From Sambucus nigra (taxonomy: Eukaryota > Streptophyta > Magnoliopsida > Dipsacales > Adoxaceae), in contig OX422208.1 of NCBI GenBank assembly GCA_949130495.1, positions 688,835,702-688,899,701 on the forward strand: a stretch of DNA of 64,000 nucleotides, in the 5' to 3' direction. Below, one piece after another: positions 1 to 12,210 of the stretch. Made by a program: the position numbers and the translations under genes. The notes under the pieces were generated by a model. It ran no database searches. It saw nothing but the letters and a program-made list of their open reading frames with translations, and had not been told where the DNA came from. Positions within the stretch are counted from its first letter, which is position 1. The number at the start of each line of letters is the position of its first letter.

Positions 1-290
1 TGAAAACTATTAGGCTCCTAGTGATGAGTCTAGGTCCAAACCTGCAATCAGTGCCTCATTTTTGGAGGCTTCAAAGTTGAACCGCAGATCATACTCCATA
101 ATCATCCCCTCTAGAGTTGTGATGATCAATATTACTCCATTGCCATTGGTGTACGAGGATTCATCGATGAATAATTCCCAAATAGGGGGATCTTTCTCAA
201 AACTTCCTTAAAACAGGGAGCCATTCTTGAGCAACTTCTTCATTTTCTCTAAATCCCGAGCTCTTTCTTTCTGCCTTGTTGAGGATTCTG
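1..290 (-). pseudogene. archaeal-type RNase H (aRNH) relic of Tat element A
   Basis: Minus-strand translation resembles the aRNH segment of the Tat pol at about 55090-55290. The block around 45-110 corresponds to the FKASNNEAEYEAM-type signature and the block around 140-185 to the strand with the W-x-L-Y-V-D-G motif. The frame is broken and no long ORF survives. The left edge is the window edge and the right edge is the insertion at 291. It belongs to the second, archaeal-like RNase H that marks Tat-lineage elements. The match was made by eye against the other copy in this window. Confidence 0.65.
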
Positions 291-899
291 TGTCACGTCC
301 CATTTTGGGTATGAATGTAGAAGATAATAACAAAACAATAAAATTAAAGTTAAGGCAGAAAATATAACTTTATTCATTATGGATATAACTAACATCGTAT
401 TACATATATTGTATCACCAAACATAGGGGTGAATTATAAGTGTTACATTTTATCCCAAAAATAAAAAATGACATATGTCGACGATAAACACCATTCTTTT
501 CTTCCATCTTCTTTAACTTCCTTCCATTTAATTATGAAAGCATACAAGTGATCCGTACGTATTACAAAAATGGAACATCTTCCTTATCCTGGAACATCTG
601 GAGGTAAAAAAAGAATTAACACAAGTATGCTAAGTAGATTTTAACCATTTCAATAACAAATATATGTATATAGAGGTTTGAGGCATGTATGGATTTAACT
701 TTTTATTGAACAAGCGTTACAAATTAAGCATAAGCGATAATTCTTCTATATAGAGAAAAAAAGTCAAGGATTTTTAAAATGATAATCCCATAATTATGAG
801 TTTACTAGAAAGTATAGAAGAATCAAGCATATTAGTATGATAAAATAATAATTTAAAACCTTTGGATTTAAATAACCAGGCTACACACGTTTTACAGGA

Positions 900-969
<70 letters not shown>

Positions 970-3107
970 TGTGTGTGTGTGTGTAGCATAACTTGACTCT
1001 CAAAACATATTGAGACGTATAAGCAAAGTTGAAAAGTTTTGTGGGATAACATGGCAGTGTACACCCTACATTATACGGACGCATGTAATAAATACATTTA
1101 GCACATAAAAGCATGGGTGAACTGATTCAATTATTTGCAATAACATCATGAAATCAGTTATTAGATAGAAGGGTTTAAATTGACCCAAATAATCCATATT
1201 CAAATATCAATAATATTTAACAACATATATAGTATGGCAGTATTATAACATGCACATACTAAGAGTAATTTATGGCTATCACGGTGTGATATCAAAAGGA
1301 TAAAATCTACTTATCGACTGTGGAGAACATGTTTAAAACTGGCTCGAGTCGGGATGGTGAGGGTAAGATGATTTATTATTTAATAGTTTTAAGTGTATAT
1401 TATTAAAATAAGATTTAATATAGAAGAAAAAAAATAAAAACCTATATTTCTTAAAGTTTAGGGGGTGTTTTGTAATTATTTTTAAGAGTTTAAAATGTAG
1501 GTGTTAAAGTCATACTTGTAAAATGGTGAGAAGACTTTATGGCTTAAAATTTATCAAAGAATATGTGAAAACAAGTTGGGGTAAAAATTTTAAAGATAAA
1601 AAAACAAGAGGGGTCAATTTGTAATTTTGTGAAAATAATTTTAAACCAAAACCTTTGTTTTCTGTAATTTGAGCTAGGTTTAACCAAACATTGCGTTACC
1701 TTATACCATTTTGACCAAAAAAAATTAATAAAACAATGAAAAAAAATTAAAAATTTTGATTGGTCACGACGCACTTGGTCAATGTTCTTGGTTAAAAAAT
1801 TCATCTTCAACCTCTCGACAGTTAACTTAGGTTTTTAAAAAATATTGACCTCGAATATCTCCTAATTTACTAAACCATTTAAGATGATTTCTAAACAAAT
1901 CCAACCTAATTTTTAATGAGGATTTCAAATATATAGGTTTTATCGAATGAGGTTCAGAACTGATCGAGTATCAACTATTGCATTTTGTTTAGAAATTTTG
2001 ACCAAATATTCGTGGAGTTATAGAATATGGCAATGGATTTTAAGCTTATGGTTGGGTTTCTACTATCCTATGGAAGAGTTTTGCTCTGTTTTAGTGGGTT
2101 GAGGTATCCTGGTTGAAAATAATTTTGACTTTGAATTTTTTGAAATCGAAAACACCTTTGAGAAATTAGGGTTCAAACCTCATTTATTTTTTAAAATGGC
2201 CATTGCACTTGAGCTCCTGGGCTCATAAGGAACTCATTCCTAATGTTGAAACAGTTTCACTATTAATACTCAAGCTTTAATGGAGGTTTTGGGTGTTTCT
2301 GCCTATACATGCCATATTACACATAAAAGCTTAAGTTCTTTGATTGGGTTATGTATTGTGATAATGCGTAAAATATTTTGGATAATAAAAATAGAGAATG
2401 TTGCATAAAATCATTGGTTACCAGTTTGGTGTGAAGAAAAACAACTTTTAGTATGCCGAAATGGTGAATTTCAAGGTTGGAATTCATGGGGTATTTATAG
2501 TATAAAGCAAGGGAAGTTGATTGGTGTACAAGGGCGGTGGATTCATCCTTGTTTTAAGAAAATGGAAATGAAGCACAAGGTTTTCACATGTGTGGAGGGT
2601 ATTACCCATCTAAGTTTTGTTTTGTCATTTTCTGTTGAATTGGATGCTTTGTTGGCAGGAGGAAAGTATAATTATGTTGGTTTTGTGTTTGGTCCTTAAA
2701 GAAGCTGTTTAGTATTTATTTGGTATTTTTATTTGATAAATTCCCATATTTAAGGGTCATTTTTATAATTTTATGAAATTTCAAGGGTTAGGGTTGTAAA
2801 ATTAAATTATTTGATGCATAAGTGTTCAATTTGATATAAGGCTTGGGTCTTGGGGGTGAAATATAGGTCAAGTTATGCTTTTTCAAACATATGTAGGGGT
2901 ATTTTGGTCATTTCATAACCATAGGGGTTACTTATGTAATTAAGTAAAGTTATAGGGTTTCATGAGTAGTTTAAACTTTATATAATGTGTTTTTAAATTT
3001 AACTAAGTTACAAGGGGGATATAGGGCAATGTATATAGTTAACGGATCGTAGTTTAATCATTTTAGGGTTTCGATACTACGCGAGTATTACATTTTGGCT
3101 TATTACA
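291..3107 (-). repeat. inserted block, probable solo LTR of a chromovirus-like element
   Basis: This 2.8-kb non-coding block sits between two consecutive parts of the Tat A pol relic. Read on the minus strand it begins TGTAATAAGCC and ends GGGACGTGACA, that is TG...CA, and the CGTGACA end is typical of Tekay/Del-type LTRs. I found no matching 5-bp TSD, so the ends are approximate and a deletion at one edge is possible. It is AT-rich with no convincing ORF. Small ORFs inside it come from the TA/TG microsatellite at 903-985. Confidence 0.4.
903..985. repeat. (TA)n(TG)n compound microsatellite
   Basis: A run of TA dinucleotides passes into TG dinucleotides with one interruption (GAGTG near 966). 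It lies inside the probable solo LTR. ORFs reading poly-Thr-His or Tyr-Ile here are artefacts of the repeat. Confidence 0.9.
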
Positions 3108-4579
3108 GGTCGGTGCTAGGGAAACCGCGATCTCGATTGACTTCCCCTCATATATGAACTCTACTATGAAGTCTTCCATAACTTGCCCTTTGATGCATGT
3201 TCATGGCTCGTACACGATACCATATCCCCCCAACTCCACGACCCAGACCATTAACTTTCCATACTTACCAGGTTTGTTGATGGATTTCTAGAGGGTTAAA
3301 TAAATGTATACTATATAGTGTGAGCCTGAAAATATGACTTCATTCTCATAGAAGCCTCATCTAGTGTAAGTGTTAATTTCTCCAATATTGGGTACCATAT
3401 TTTTACTCGATAGTAAGCCTTTCTCGTGTAGTAGACTGGTTTCTAAACATATCTTTTAATATCACCAGAGTCGAGCTCAATGTCGACTCGATTACAACCA
3501 AATACAAATAAAAAAATTCACCTAGGATCGACCTCGACATGTACTTGTTCAATTCTTGGAATGTTTTTTTTTCATATTCTTCAATCCACTCAAAGGTCTT
3601 TCTAAGGACCATAAACAATGGAAGACATGGGTTAGTAGATATTGACACAAAGTTGTTGAGTGCAGAGACTCTACTAGTCAAACCATCTTTTTCTTTCTTG
3701 TCGAAGACTGCATATTGATCAATGCTTTGATTTTGTCAATGTTGGCCTCTATATCCCGTTAATTGATAATAAAGCCCAAAAAATTTCCCACTCTTACTTC
3801 AAAGACACATTTTGAAGGATTTAATTTCATTTGGTATTTTTCCATCTTGTCAAAAGTCTGGACGATATCATGAATATAACCGACTGCCTTCTTACTTTTT
3901 TGTTAGCATATCATCTACTTATACTTTTATAAACTTCCCTATATTCTTTTTTAAAACCTTGTTTACCAACCTTTAGTATGTTGCTCCTATATTTTTCAGC
4001 CCAAAGGGCATAACGTTATAGGAAAAGGTACCTCAGTTGGTGATAAAAGAGGTTATCTTATGATATTCAGGCTTTACCCTTATCTGATTGTACCCTGAAT
4101 AGGCATCCATAAATCTTAGCATCTCCTTCCTAACCGTGTTATCGACCACATGGTCTATTTAGTGTAGCTGGTAGTGGTCCTTCGGATATTCTTTGTTGAG
4201 GTCAAAAAAGTCGACACACATAAACCACTTGTCATTCATCATCCTGACTATAATGACGTTGGACATCCAACTTGGGTACTTCACATCCTGAATGAAATTT
4301 TCTTTCTTCAATTTGTCCACCTCTTCTTGGATAGCCATATTTTTGTCCTTGGAGATTACTCTTCATTTTCGTTTAAAGAGATTTATGTCTTTCACGATAT
4401 TGAGCTCGTGACAGAGGGCATCTTAATTCATTCCAGGCATATCCTCATGGCTCCATCAGAATACGCTCTTCCTCTGCCTCAAGAAATTTGAAAGTTCCTT
4501 ATTTAATAATTGATTCAAGGATGAGCTGATTTGAGCGATCCATTATGGATGCTCGTCGTCTAGAATCACTGGCTCCATA
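3108..4579 (-). pseudogene. RT-RNase H relic of Tat element A
   Basis: The minus strand from 4579 down to 3108 matches in order the RT, connection and first RNase H of the intact Tat pol. The best piece is 3403-3681, with SALNNFVSIST...LPLF...LRKTFEW, equivalent to the ALNRFVSRATDRCLPLF...LRKTFEW stretch of the intact copy. Further right, 3700-4450 corresponds to the YVDD region and the RT N-terminus. There are numerous stops and frameshifts, so no product is expected. The right end breaks at the start of a chromovirus LTR (4580) and the left end at the 291-3107 insertion. Confidence 0.75.
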
Positions 4580-7111
4580 TGTCTGACCCCCCGTCCCAAT
4601 AAAATATTGGGTGATCGGTCCTATATCAAATTAAATATGAATCTCATATAAATCATCCTTAGCATCACTGTCGAAAACTTTTTTAAATTTACTAACCACC
4701 CAGTATTCAAAAAGTTGATGTCAAAATTTTAATATTTCTATTAACCTAAACATAATATAATGCGGAACAAAATAAACATCACATACCGATAGAGTCAAAT
4801 CATCTCATTAAATAACTAAAATAAAGACTTGCCGAATAAACCATCGGTTAAATCTAAACCAAAATAAATTAATAGAGATTAATAAATCCCATACCATCTG
4901 AAATGAAATAACTGAATAAAACCGTGAGTGACATGCTCGAGATAAACTGAGATAAAATTCCTAAACTAAGAATAAAATAAGAGAAGCGTCTATCCAACTC
5001 CTGCAACATCTACACATGCTGCAGCTGCGAGTCCTTGGAGTGAATTCAAGCCTGGTGTCCCTGTGGCTGGACACCTAAAAGGTTTTGAAAATATTTGATA
5101 GCAAGGGTTAGGACCCAAAACTTTTTAAAAATATTTATCAAGTGATTAAGTTGCAGTAATTTAAAAAGCATGAATGCTATTTATATTTAAGCTAGTGTCG
5201 CACTCCCTTGAGTACATACTCACCCCTCAACTAATGTGCACACCTAATGCTTTCTTTATATCCCTTCTAGTCATCTACCCCATAACTAGATAATTGATAT
5301 AATTTCTTTCAACCACCCCACTCAAACCCGAGTATGCAAATGTATGATTTATCAGTTGTTAATCACATTGACTTAGTTAATCATTTTCCCTTTTTAAATC
5401 CATATAACATTCACACCCGTTATATAAGTAATGCAATTCACTTCATGTATTTAATTACCCGTATATAACTATTTATCTCATTATATACGTAAAACCATAT
5501 TACAACGTTCACACATATGTTGAATATATATATAATAAATCCTCCCGAGCAATACCTTACTGGATGTATTCTCTAAAGTGATATCAACCCAGGCTACTCA
5601 ATCCCACCTAGAGTTCCGAGACAACTATGGTCCGTCGAATCGGAACATAAATAGTAAACGTAATGGAGGCGGTCATATTCCCCCGAGTATGAGGACATCA
5701 TCTAAATTCCCCACCTCTGAATTGGACAATATGACCAGGGGATATACTCACCCTACTCCTCAAGCTAGGGGATTCACTTGGCCCGTATGTTAATATTCAG
5801 AATTTATTGCCCAAATTCCCTTAATAAGTTTGACACACACTTATTAACTTTAAATGTATCTCTCTCATGTTTACTTTAAAGGCCAACCATATTGTTTGTC
5901 CCCTTAAAGTCCTCAAACAAACTCAACACTTAATCATACGGACTTATTGTATGAAATTTATCCCCAAACTAAAGTTCAACCCAAACAGTAAAAGCCACCG
6001 GAGGGTGCCAAAATTAAGTTGTCGTTCGAACGACGTGTTATGTCGTTTGAACAACTATAAGCGTCGCTCAAACCATAACTAAGGTCGCTCGAACGACCTT
6101 GGAATTTTTCTCTCCTCTGTTTCTGCATCAGTTCGATGCCATGGACAGTTTTTAAGCCCTTCTTTTACCCAGAATTTCATACTGTAAACCCTTTTCAATA
6201 AATCCCAACCCAACCATTTCCAGTCTCATAATTCCCACACTCAACAACCAAATTTCAAGATTTAAATGGGTTTCTCCTAAATCCCTTACAGTACATCAAT
6301 TGTTATAATATCAATTAATTCCCCAATCAACACATACGAAATAATGATCACTATTAAAACAAAAAAATTCCCATAAAATTCCGCAAATTAAAAACCCAAT
6401 TTATGTGTCAATCCCAACCCAAAATCATTAGTTTAACACCTACCATGATATGAATTGAAAACTGTAATTAATTTAAAATCAAGTTTAACCACTTTCCTTA
6501 GGATTCATAGTGTTTGATAAATCCTTTAGTGTAGAGGTTTGGTTTGTTGAAGAACACGTCCCTTGTTTTTCCTCTTTGGCTCTCAAGAGTCCTCCATCTT
6601 TGTCCCACTATGCTCTCATATTCTATTAAATGAGTTATGGCTGCCCATAACTCCTAAACCTAGATTTATATCTCCTAATCCCATTTTTAGTCACACGGGC
6701 CTAATTAAAATGGCTAAAATACCCCCGTGTGGCCCCGGTTATGCCCAAAAATACCCCATGACCCATTTACCACCCCCGGGTACACTTTTTTTACTTTCTC
6801 GACCCATCCGGACTCCACCGTACACTCAGAATTGATATCCGAATTAGTTTATAAAAATCCTTACCGCACACCCAAATTAGTCTATACCTAACTCCCGTCT
6901 GAGATAAATAAATTCCACGTCACTAATACACATTGTGACATAAATAAATTATTACTATTCACTCAGTAATTTAATTTCATAAATATTAACCATTTACTCT
7001 CCAATTAATAAATATTAACATAATGAATTCCATTAAATTATGACACACAAGTAATTTAAAATTATCCAAATTAATTAAATATTTAAATGCACAGAAATAC
7101 GGGGTGTTATA
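4580..7111 (-). repeat. 3' LTR of the chromovirus fragment
   Basis: The right edge ACGGGGTGTTATA and left edge TGTCTGACCCCCCGTCCC match the LTR ends of the copies at 24036-27038 and 29559-32574 (TGTGACACCCCGCC...ACGGGGTGTTACA). Internal landmarks are shared too: the block near 5040-5090 (GGCTGGACACCTAAAAGG) and the CCTCAAGCTAGGGGATTCAC block near 5757. A palindrome cluster lies at 6021-6099, including the perfect 14-mer GTCGTTCGAACGAC. The copy is diverged, and no TSD was recovered. Confidence 0.75.
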
Positions 7112-7885
7112 TACTTCCCCCCTTACAAAAAAGAATTTCATCCCCGAAATTAGGTCATACATGCGGCAAGTAACTCTGGATACTGCTCTTGCATATCCTC
7201 CTCCCGTTCCCACGTAAACTCGTCAATACTGTTATTCCCCCACTAAAATCTAACTAGTGGCATCACCTTAGATCGTAGCTTTCGCTCATTGCGATCCAAA
7301 ATATCCTTGGATCTCTCCTCATATGAGATGTCCGGCTACAAATCAATCTTTTCGATCGAGCCATGCTAGGAAGCCCTCTCGATGGTCACCAATCTCTAAC
7401 TCGATGGTCCCCGATTATGCAGTGCCTTAACGATGAGCCTATACTCTACCGGCTCTACTATCTTTATGTTAGGAAATTCCCCTCATGCATGGGTGCCAAT
7501 TTCCTCGTTGCCAAATGCGTGAATTCCTTTCGAAAAATTACCCGCAATAATTCCTGACTACGCATGGCAGACTTCCACCTTCAATGCACGGTAACGTACT
7601 CATTATTATTTTCCTGAATTATATCGAAAGACATAACTTACTCAATCCCGTTGATGTAGTAAAACTCATTTCGGGTCCAAACAGTTTGTCATTTCCCCAC
7701 CCTATACCAACCAAAGGTTGGATAGCAATACTTTTCCCATAGGTTTTCCAGAAGTGTCACGCAGATGCTAATCCGTTACGAGGTATCACACGTAATTCTA
7801 CCAGTGGTAATTACTTCTCCCAAATTACCCAAAATCAAAAATGCACATTCCTCAATTTTTACTACTGCCTAGTCGCTTCCCGTCT
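7112..7885 (-). pseudogene. chromodomain and pol C-terminus relic, with polypurine tract
   Basis: From about 7340 down to 7150 the minus strand reads DISYEERSKDILDRNERKLRSK, then KVMPLVRF, a stop, WGNNSIDEFTWEREEDM and QEQYPELL. This is the post-integrase chromodomain tail typical of Tekay/Del elements. The tryptophan-glutamate core WEREEDM is intact, and one nonsense codon lies between RF and WGNN. Sequence from 7400 to 7885 should be integrase C-terminus but is too degraded to read. The polypurine tract at about 7112-7125 directly precedes the LTR. Confidence 0.65.
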
Positions 7886-8640
7886 ACCCATCGTCAGACG
7901 GATTGAGGGTACCCTCTCTGGACACCTAGGTCAGTTGATGACCTCTCTTTTCTCCTCTCGGTCTTGGGGAGGTCTACAATCATCTCTCCCTTGATTTCTT
8001 CTTAAACTGGCAACAATCATTGATCTGGACAAAGGGTTCCTCAAATCTCCCCGAGGGCTGAGTCTATCAAAAGTCGACCCTCTACTTAGCATGTCTAAGG
8101 CTGATTGTCTTGGTCCACAGTCCCGGCTAGGCCTACGCTCTCAACTGGGCCTCTGTCCTTGGTCCCTGCTCTTTCGAATAGGACACACAGTTCCTATGGA
8201 TGTCTCATGAGGCTCCCAACTTTCAAACTCTCCCTTTTCGTTATCAAGGTCGTCCCCGACTAAGTCATCAAGGAGTTCTTGACCTTTCCTCCCCAGGCAT
8301 AAATGCCAAGGGTCAACAACGTCTCTGCGCCTCTGATATGGTGGAAGGTATTTTTCTGGAACCCGGGGTGGTCCCCTGACTTGCCGACCTGGTTCACCTT
8401 CCCTGGCGACCGGAGTCACAAATTTTTCTCCAGCACCGCCAGTCCTAGCCCCAAAATTCTGGCTAAACATAACAAAATGATTTTGCATTTTCTGTTGGCT
8501 AGCTATGAGGGCGCGGAGCGTAATCTCCACCTCAGCCATCTCTGATTGGGGTGGTGCTTGGCTGGAGCTTGCACCACCTCCATGTGGTAGTATTAGTTGA
8601 TTCTTAGGTGGAGGGGGTGGATCCATTGCCATTGGTGTAA
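7886..8640 (-). pseudogene. gag N-terminal relic of Tat element A
   Basis: The longest open piece is 8141-8632. It starts MAMDPPPPPKNQL, is Pro-, Gln- and Arg-rich and has the QSEMAEVEITLRALIASQQK segment, equivalent in position to the MQETMRQLIQTLHGG region of the intact Tat gag at 59400-59575. From 8140 to 7886 the same protein continues in other frames with recognisable SxLDMLSRGSTFDRLSPRGD, parallel to the SRASPFDRLGPRRNKSPL stretch of the intact copy. Its start lies about 150 bp from the PBS, as expected for gag. Frameshifts make it non-functional. Confidence 0.65.
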
Positions 8641-8792
8641 GTAGTTTGAGATATGAGCTGGAGAAGGAGAGCTTAAATGCTTAACAAGATCTCCTTTAAT
8701 GTTATAAAAACTACACAAAGAAGGAGGACTGGTTCACCACCAGATACTCTAATGAGTATAAGCTAAAATATGGAAGAGATAGCTATCTTCGT

Positions 8793-8808
8793 TCCCACAG
8801 ATGGCGCC
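8793..8808 (-). other. primer-binding site of Tat element A
   Basis: The minus strand reads GGCGCCATCTGTGGGA, next to the LTR end at 8813. It equals, with one change, the PBS of the Tat element at 59621-59637 (TGGCGCCGTCTGTGGGA). I did not assign the donor tRNA. Confidence 0.75.
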
Positions 8809-8812
8809 GGAT

Positions 8813-9625
8813 TGATGATGCTGTAATCAGCACCACGAGGTCAAGTGAAACTATGAATAGATTAAACTCAATGACAACTCAATAATGGAGATGGGTATAT
8901 GTATATATGTGAGAAGTAGATAAGGCTAAGAAGATGAACTCAATTATTTAAAGTGGTTAAACCAATTAGGCCTACATCTACTGTGTGAATGTGTGAGAAA
9001 TCCACTAAACAAGGGCATTACTGTCCATGGATACAACACTAAAACTCTCCCTCTCTCTTTCTTATACAATTGGACATATTTTTGTTAGGGTTATAAATCA
9101 AGGATCCCATCCCATGGAGAAGATAGAGTGCATATATAGGACCTGGGGGGTGTGGTGCACCCCCTAGGCATGTAGCCAACATATGCATGAGGAAAATCCC
9201 AATAAGATGAAGGCACTTGTCCCTGACACATGGATACAATAATGATATAATATTCCCTCACGTGAGGGAATGATCTTATTGTAATGGTTTTGCCCATGTG
9301 GGATCTGCCATGCTGGAACCTTGTACTGTTCGTACAGTAAATATCATTTGAAGGAGTCTCGGCCTGGTTGAGGACGATGTTGCTGACATAATGCGTGGCC
9401 TATCGCGGGAAATTGATAAGTGTAATCTCTGCTGAGGAACTCCAATCGAGGTTGATTAATTGATCAACCAAGAGATGCCCTTGTTACTGAAGCACTTCCC
9501 CGAATTATCGGCTTGCTAGGTGGTTGAGGTTATATATACGGGCCCAACCCTAGTTCTGGACGAGTCTTGGAAACATCCTGTGAACTCCATCTGGAAGCTC
9601 GATTGTTTGAGGTCAGGAGGTGTCA
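8813..9625 (-). repeat. 5' LTR of Tat element A
   Basis: The block lies between the PBS and the start of recognisable Ogre integrase. On the minus strand it starts TGACACCTCC and ends CATCATCA. It contains a TATA-like box (minus strand TATATATGC, about 9131-9139). About 115-120 bp upstream of that box on the element's strand is the perfect 18-bp palindrome TTCCCTCACGTGAGGGAA (9253-9270) with a G-box CACGTG core. A second inverted repeat, TACTGT-TCGT-ACAGTA, lies near 9326. The 5' end at 9625 is inferred from where the Ogre coding similarity resumes. Confidence 0.6.
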
Positions 9626-10335
9626 TATGGAGATGAGTACATATTTGGGTATATCATTAGCAACTTTAACTACACAATTGGTTTGAGGTTGGTAGGTAGA
9701 AGATTTGTGCCTCTGAATCTCATACTCATCGACCAATTATGTGATTTATGCCTCGAAATTCAACTTATTATCTGACACTAACTCATGTAGGACCCCATAT
9801 CAGTAGATGGTATTTTTTCGGATAACTTGGCTATCTTTTTGGCATTCAGCATTGTGTATGACTCGGCTTTAACCCATTTGGTGAAGTTATCAATGGCAAC
9901 TAAGATGAACTCATGCCCACTGGAGTCTTTAGGTGTGACTTTCCCTATAATATCGATAACCCATATGGAAAATGGTCAGGGAGAGGTCATGTTGTATAAT
10001 TCCCGTGGAGGTAAGTACTGGATATTAGAAAATTATTGGCATTTAAGGCATTTTCGGACATAGGCGGTGCAAACTTGAACCATAATGGTATAATAGTAAC
10101 CATGAGAGATAATCTTCTTAGCAAGCATATGGTCATTCATGTTGGATTCGTATTCCCCAATATGGTTCTTCTGCATCATCTCTTCAATGTCAACCCTTGT
10201 GATGTAGTGTAAGTGGATTCCATCGAAGTTTCTTTTGAACAGTACGTTATCGCAGACAATTTACTCGGCAGCTAGTTTGAGGAGGCGCCAAATATCGTAA
10301 TACCAACACTCCATCATATCATGACCTTTTTTTAT
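9626..10335 (-). pseudogene. Ogre integrase relic
   Basis: The minus strand shows the zinc-binding region near 10160-10050 (MLAKKIISHGYYYTIM, then YVRKCLKC). The core near 10020-9840 has the block preceding NFTKWVKAES-type sequence, and the end of the core near 9720-9640 reads EIQRHKSSTYQPQTN. The stretch 9840-10020 parallels 54290-54420 of the intact Tat integrase. Stops are frequent. The left edge is the Tat A LTR insertion. Confidence 0.7.
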
Positions 10336-10339
10336 AATG

Positions 10340-10980
10340 AGCTCAATATGGTAGCAGTGGTTTGGTTTATCTTACTTTTGGACTAGGAACGAGGCCATCG
10401 TTATTCCTTCGGGCAAGTAGACCATGGAGACTAAGGTGGAAAGGGCCTCGGCTAAACTATTCCTTTCTCGGGGCAGGTAATGGAAGGTAATATCTCAAAA
10501 TTGGGAGTCCAGTTCTTTTAGGTGGGTATGGAAGGGTAAGTGTTTCTCTTCCTTAACTTTACGTCTTTAGAGGACTTGATCGATGATAAAGGATGAATTC
10601 TCGTAGGCATCGGATCCCTTTCTTGAGAGTGACTTTGAGGCCTATGGTGCACGCCTCGTATTATGTTATGTTGTTGGTGCAAGGAAAATCTAGCTTGATG
10701 TCAATGGGAGTGTGAGAGTCATCAGGGGAGATTTGGAGTATCCCAATGCCACATCCTTTCTTGTTAGTAGCTTCATTAAAGAACATTTGACATCGGAGGT
10801 CTTCTTGGGAGGTACAAAGGATATCTTCATCTGGGAACTCAAAAATCCATATATTAACTTCTTCCATAGGGTGTTCAACAAGGTAGTCATATATGGCTCT
10901 TCCTCTCATGACTTTCTATATGACATACTCAATATCAAATTTATCAAGCATCATCAACCATCGATCCATTCGGCTAGATA
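10340..10980 (-). pseudogene. Ogre archaeal-type RNase H relic
   Basis: The open piece 10661-10909 (minus) reads RGRAIYDYLVEHPM, then IFEFPDEDIL, CQMFFNEATNKKGCGIGI, LQISPDDSH and FPCTNN. These are the tether and first strands of the aRNH seen in Ogre elements, where the usual FFDGA motif is FFNEA here. The catalytic Asp of the first strand is therefore lost to Asn. The downstream part to about 10340 is frameshifted. It follows the first RNase H directly, giving the dual-RNase H layout of the Tat/Ogre group. Confidence 0.7.
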
Positions 10981-11360
10981 AGGAAGGTTTCTAGAGAAGG
11001 TATTTGATAGGATCCATTCGAGATGCAAGTCTTATGGGAAAAAAGAGCATGTAGTGCTGTAATTTTTAGGTAACCTAAACAAGGGTGACACATGTTTTCT
11101 CCAAGGAAGTGTTGTTAATTCGTACCCATCTAACTTACCACTGGCGTAGTATATGGCCCTCTCTTTACAGGATTCTTTTAGGAATTGGGCCAACAAATCC
11201 CTACCTGTAGTGTCTATTACAATAAAGTGTAGGAGTAGGGGTAGACCAGGTTGCGGTGGCATAAGTACCGGAGGTTGGGTTAAATATAGCTTGATTCGAT
11301 CAAGCTTCATTCCAAACCTTTCTTGAATCCTTCCGGAGGAGCTTGAAGATGGGTTCATAA
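10981..11360 (-). pseudogene. Ogre gypsy-type RNase H relic
   Basis: The minus ORF 11032-11358 includes KLDRIKLYLTQPPVLMPPQP, then IDTTGRDLLAQFLKE and RAIYYASGKLDGYE. This is the standard ...YL.xPPVL.PP.PG...AIYY.S.KL...E pattern of Ogre gRNH. It is broken at both ends. Confidence 0.75.
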
Positions 11361-12210
11361 ATAGGATTCAACTAGCTGACGAATCAATTGATATACTGTA
11401 ATTTTTGAAGGAATCATCAAACTTCCTTCTCCATTCGGGGTGGTGGCATTTCGAGTATAGATTTTAGTTTGGCAGGATCTGCTTCAATCCTCTTTTAGAT
11501 CCAAAGACCTTTCCTTCGTTAATGCTAAAAACACATTTTTATAGGTTAAGTCGCATCTGGTATCGCCATAGTAGCTTGAATAACTTTTGAAGAGCGGGCA
11601 TATGACCTTCTCGAGTCTTAGACTTAATAATCATATCATCTAAAAAGGCCTCGACCTCTTTGTGTATCGAATCATGCAAGATGGTTATGACAACCTTCTG
11701 GTAGGTAGCCCTTGCATTTTTTAGACTAAATGGCATAATTATGTAACAAAAGGTTCCCCAGGGGGTGATGAATGCGGTTTTCTCTTGATTTGCCAAGTGC
11801 ATCTTGATCTTATTGTATTCGAAAAAAGCGTTAACGGATAACTTAAGAGCGTGACTGGCCATATTGTCCACAATTATGTCGATATTAAGTAGTGGTTATT
11901 CATCTTTTCGAGAGGCCTAGTTTAAATCTCGGTAATCAACACACATGAGAACCTTTCCTCTAGATTTCATCATGGGTATGATGTTGGCTAGACATATAGG
12001 ATATTTGATCACCCAAATGAAGCCTATATTCAATTGTTTGACCACTTCTTCCTTAACCTTGAGTGACCATTTGGTTCAAAGCTTTTGCAGTTTATATTTA
12101 ACCGATTTACATTTCGAGAGAGTTAGAATCTCGTGCTGAGCTATCTCAGGATCAATGTCGGGCATGTCAATATAGGACCATGGGAAGACATCCACAAATC
12201 CCTTCAGAAG
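11361..12210 (-). pseudogene. Ogre reverse transcriptase relic
   Basis: The minus ORF 11539-11871 carries DNMASHALKLSVNAFFEYNK, IKMHLANQEKTAFITPWGTF, CYIIMPFSLKNARATYQK and the active-site equivalent FLDDMI (canonical YVDDM). The RT start is near 12160-11900, with KYPICLANIIPM and LMCVDYRDLN. Several stops and substitutions, for example GLKNAGATYQ to SLKNARATYQ, show it is dead. Lineage assignment to Ogre rests on the WGTFCY and NMA signatures. Confidence 0.8.

Larger units (their letters stand above)
4580..7885 (-). mobile_element. Tekay/Del-type chromovirus, 3' fragment
   Basis: This is the 3' LTR (4580-7111) plus about 0.8 kb of adjoining 3' internal sequence on the minus strand. The junction has the classic order chromodomain, polypurine tract (reads GTAAGGGGGGAAGTA on the minus strand), then LTR start. 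The internal part stops near 7885, where the Tat A gag relic begins. No 5' LTR or rest of pol is present, so the copy is truncated. It lies inside Tat element A, between its gag and RT relics. Confidence 0.7.
1..9625 (-). mobile_element. Tat-lineage Ty3/gypsy element A (degenerate, nested, cut by window start)
   Basis: Reading leftwards on the minus strand there is an LTR (8813-9625), a TGGCGCC-type PBS (8793-8808), a gag relic (about 7886-8640), an RT/RNase H relic (3108-4579) and an archaeal-type RNase H relic (1-290). The order and wording match the better preserved Tat element at 47971-60218. Protease and the end of gag are missing where a chromovirus fragment (4580-7885) interrupts it, and a 2.8-kb insertion (291-3107) splits the RNase H linker. 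Its LTR abuts the Ogre integrase relic, so it inserted into that element. Its 3' LTR lies outside the window, so no TSD can be tested. Joining the blocks into one element is inferred from order, strand and lineage. Confidence 0.7.

Noticed and set aside
774..1114. ORFs over the TA/TG microsatellite
   Set aside because: Poly-Thr-His/Tyr-Ile products come from the dinucleotide repeat; no family resemblance.
9827..10063. 78-codon plus-strand ORF
   Set aside because: The opposite strand encodes the Ogre integrase relic; this is a shadow frame.
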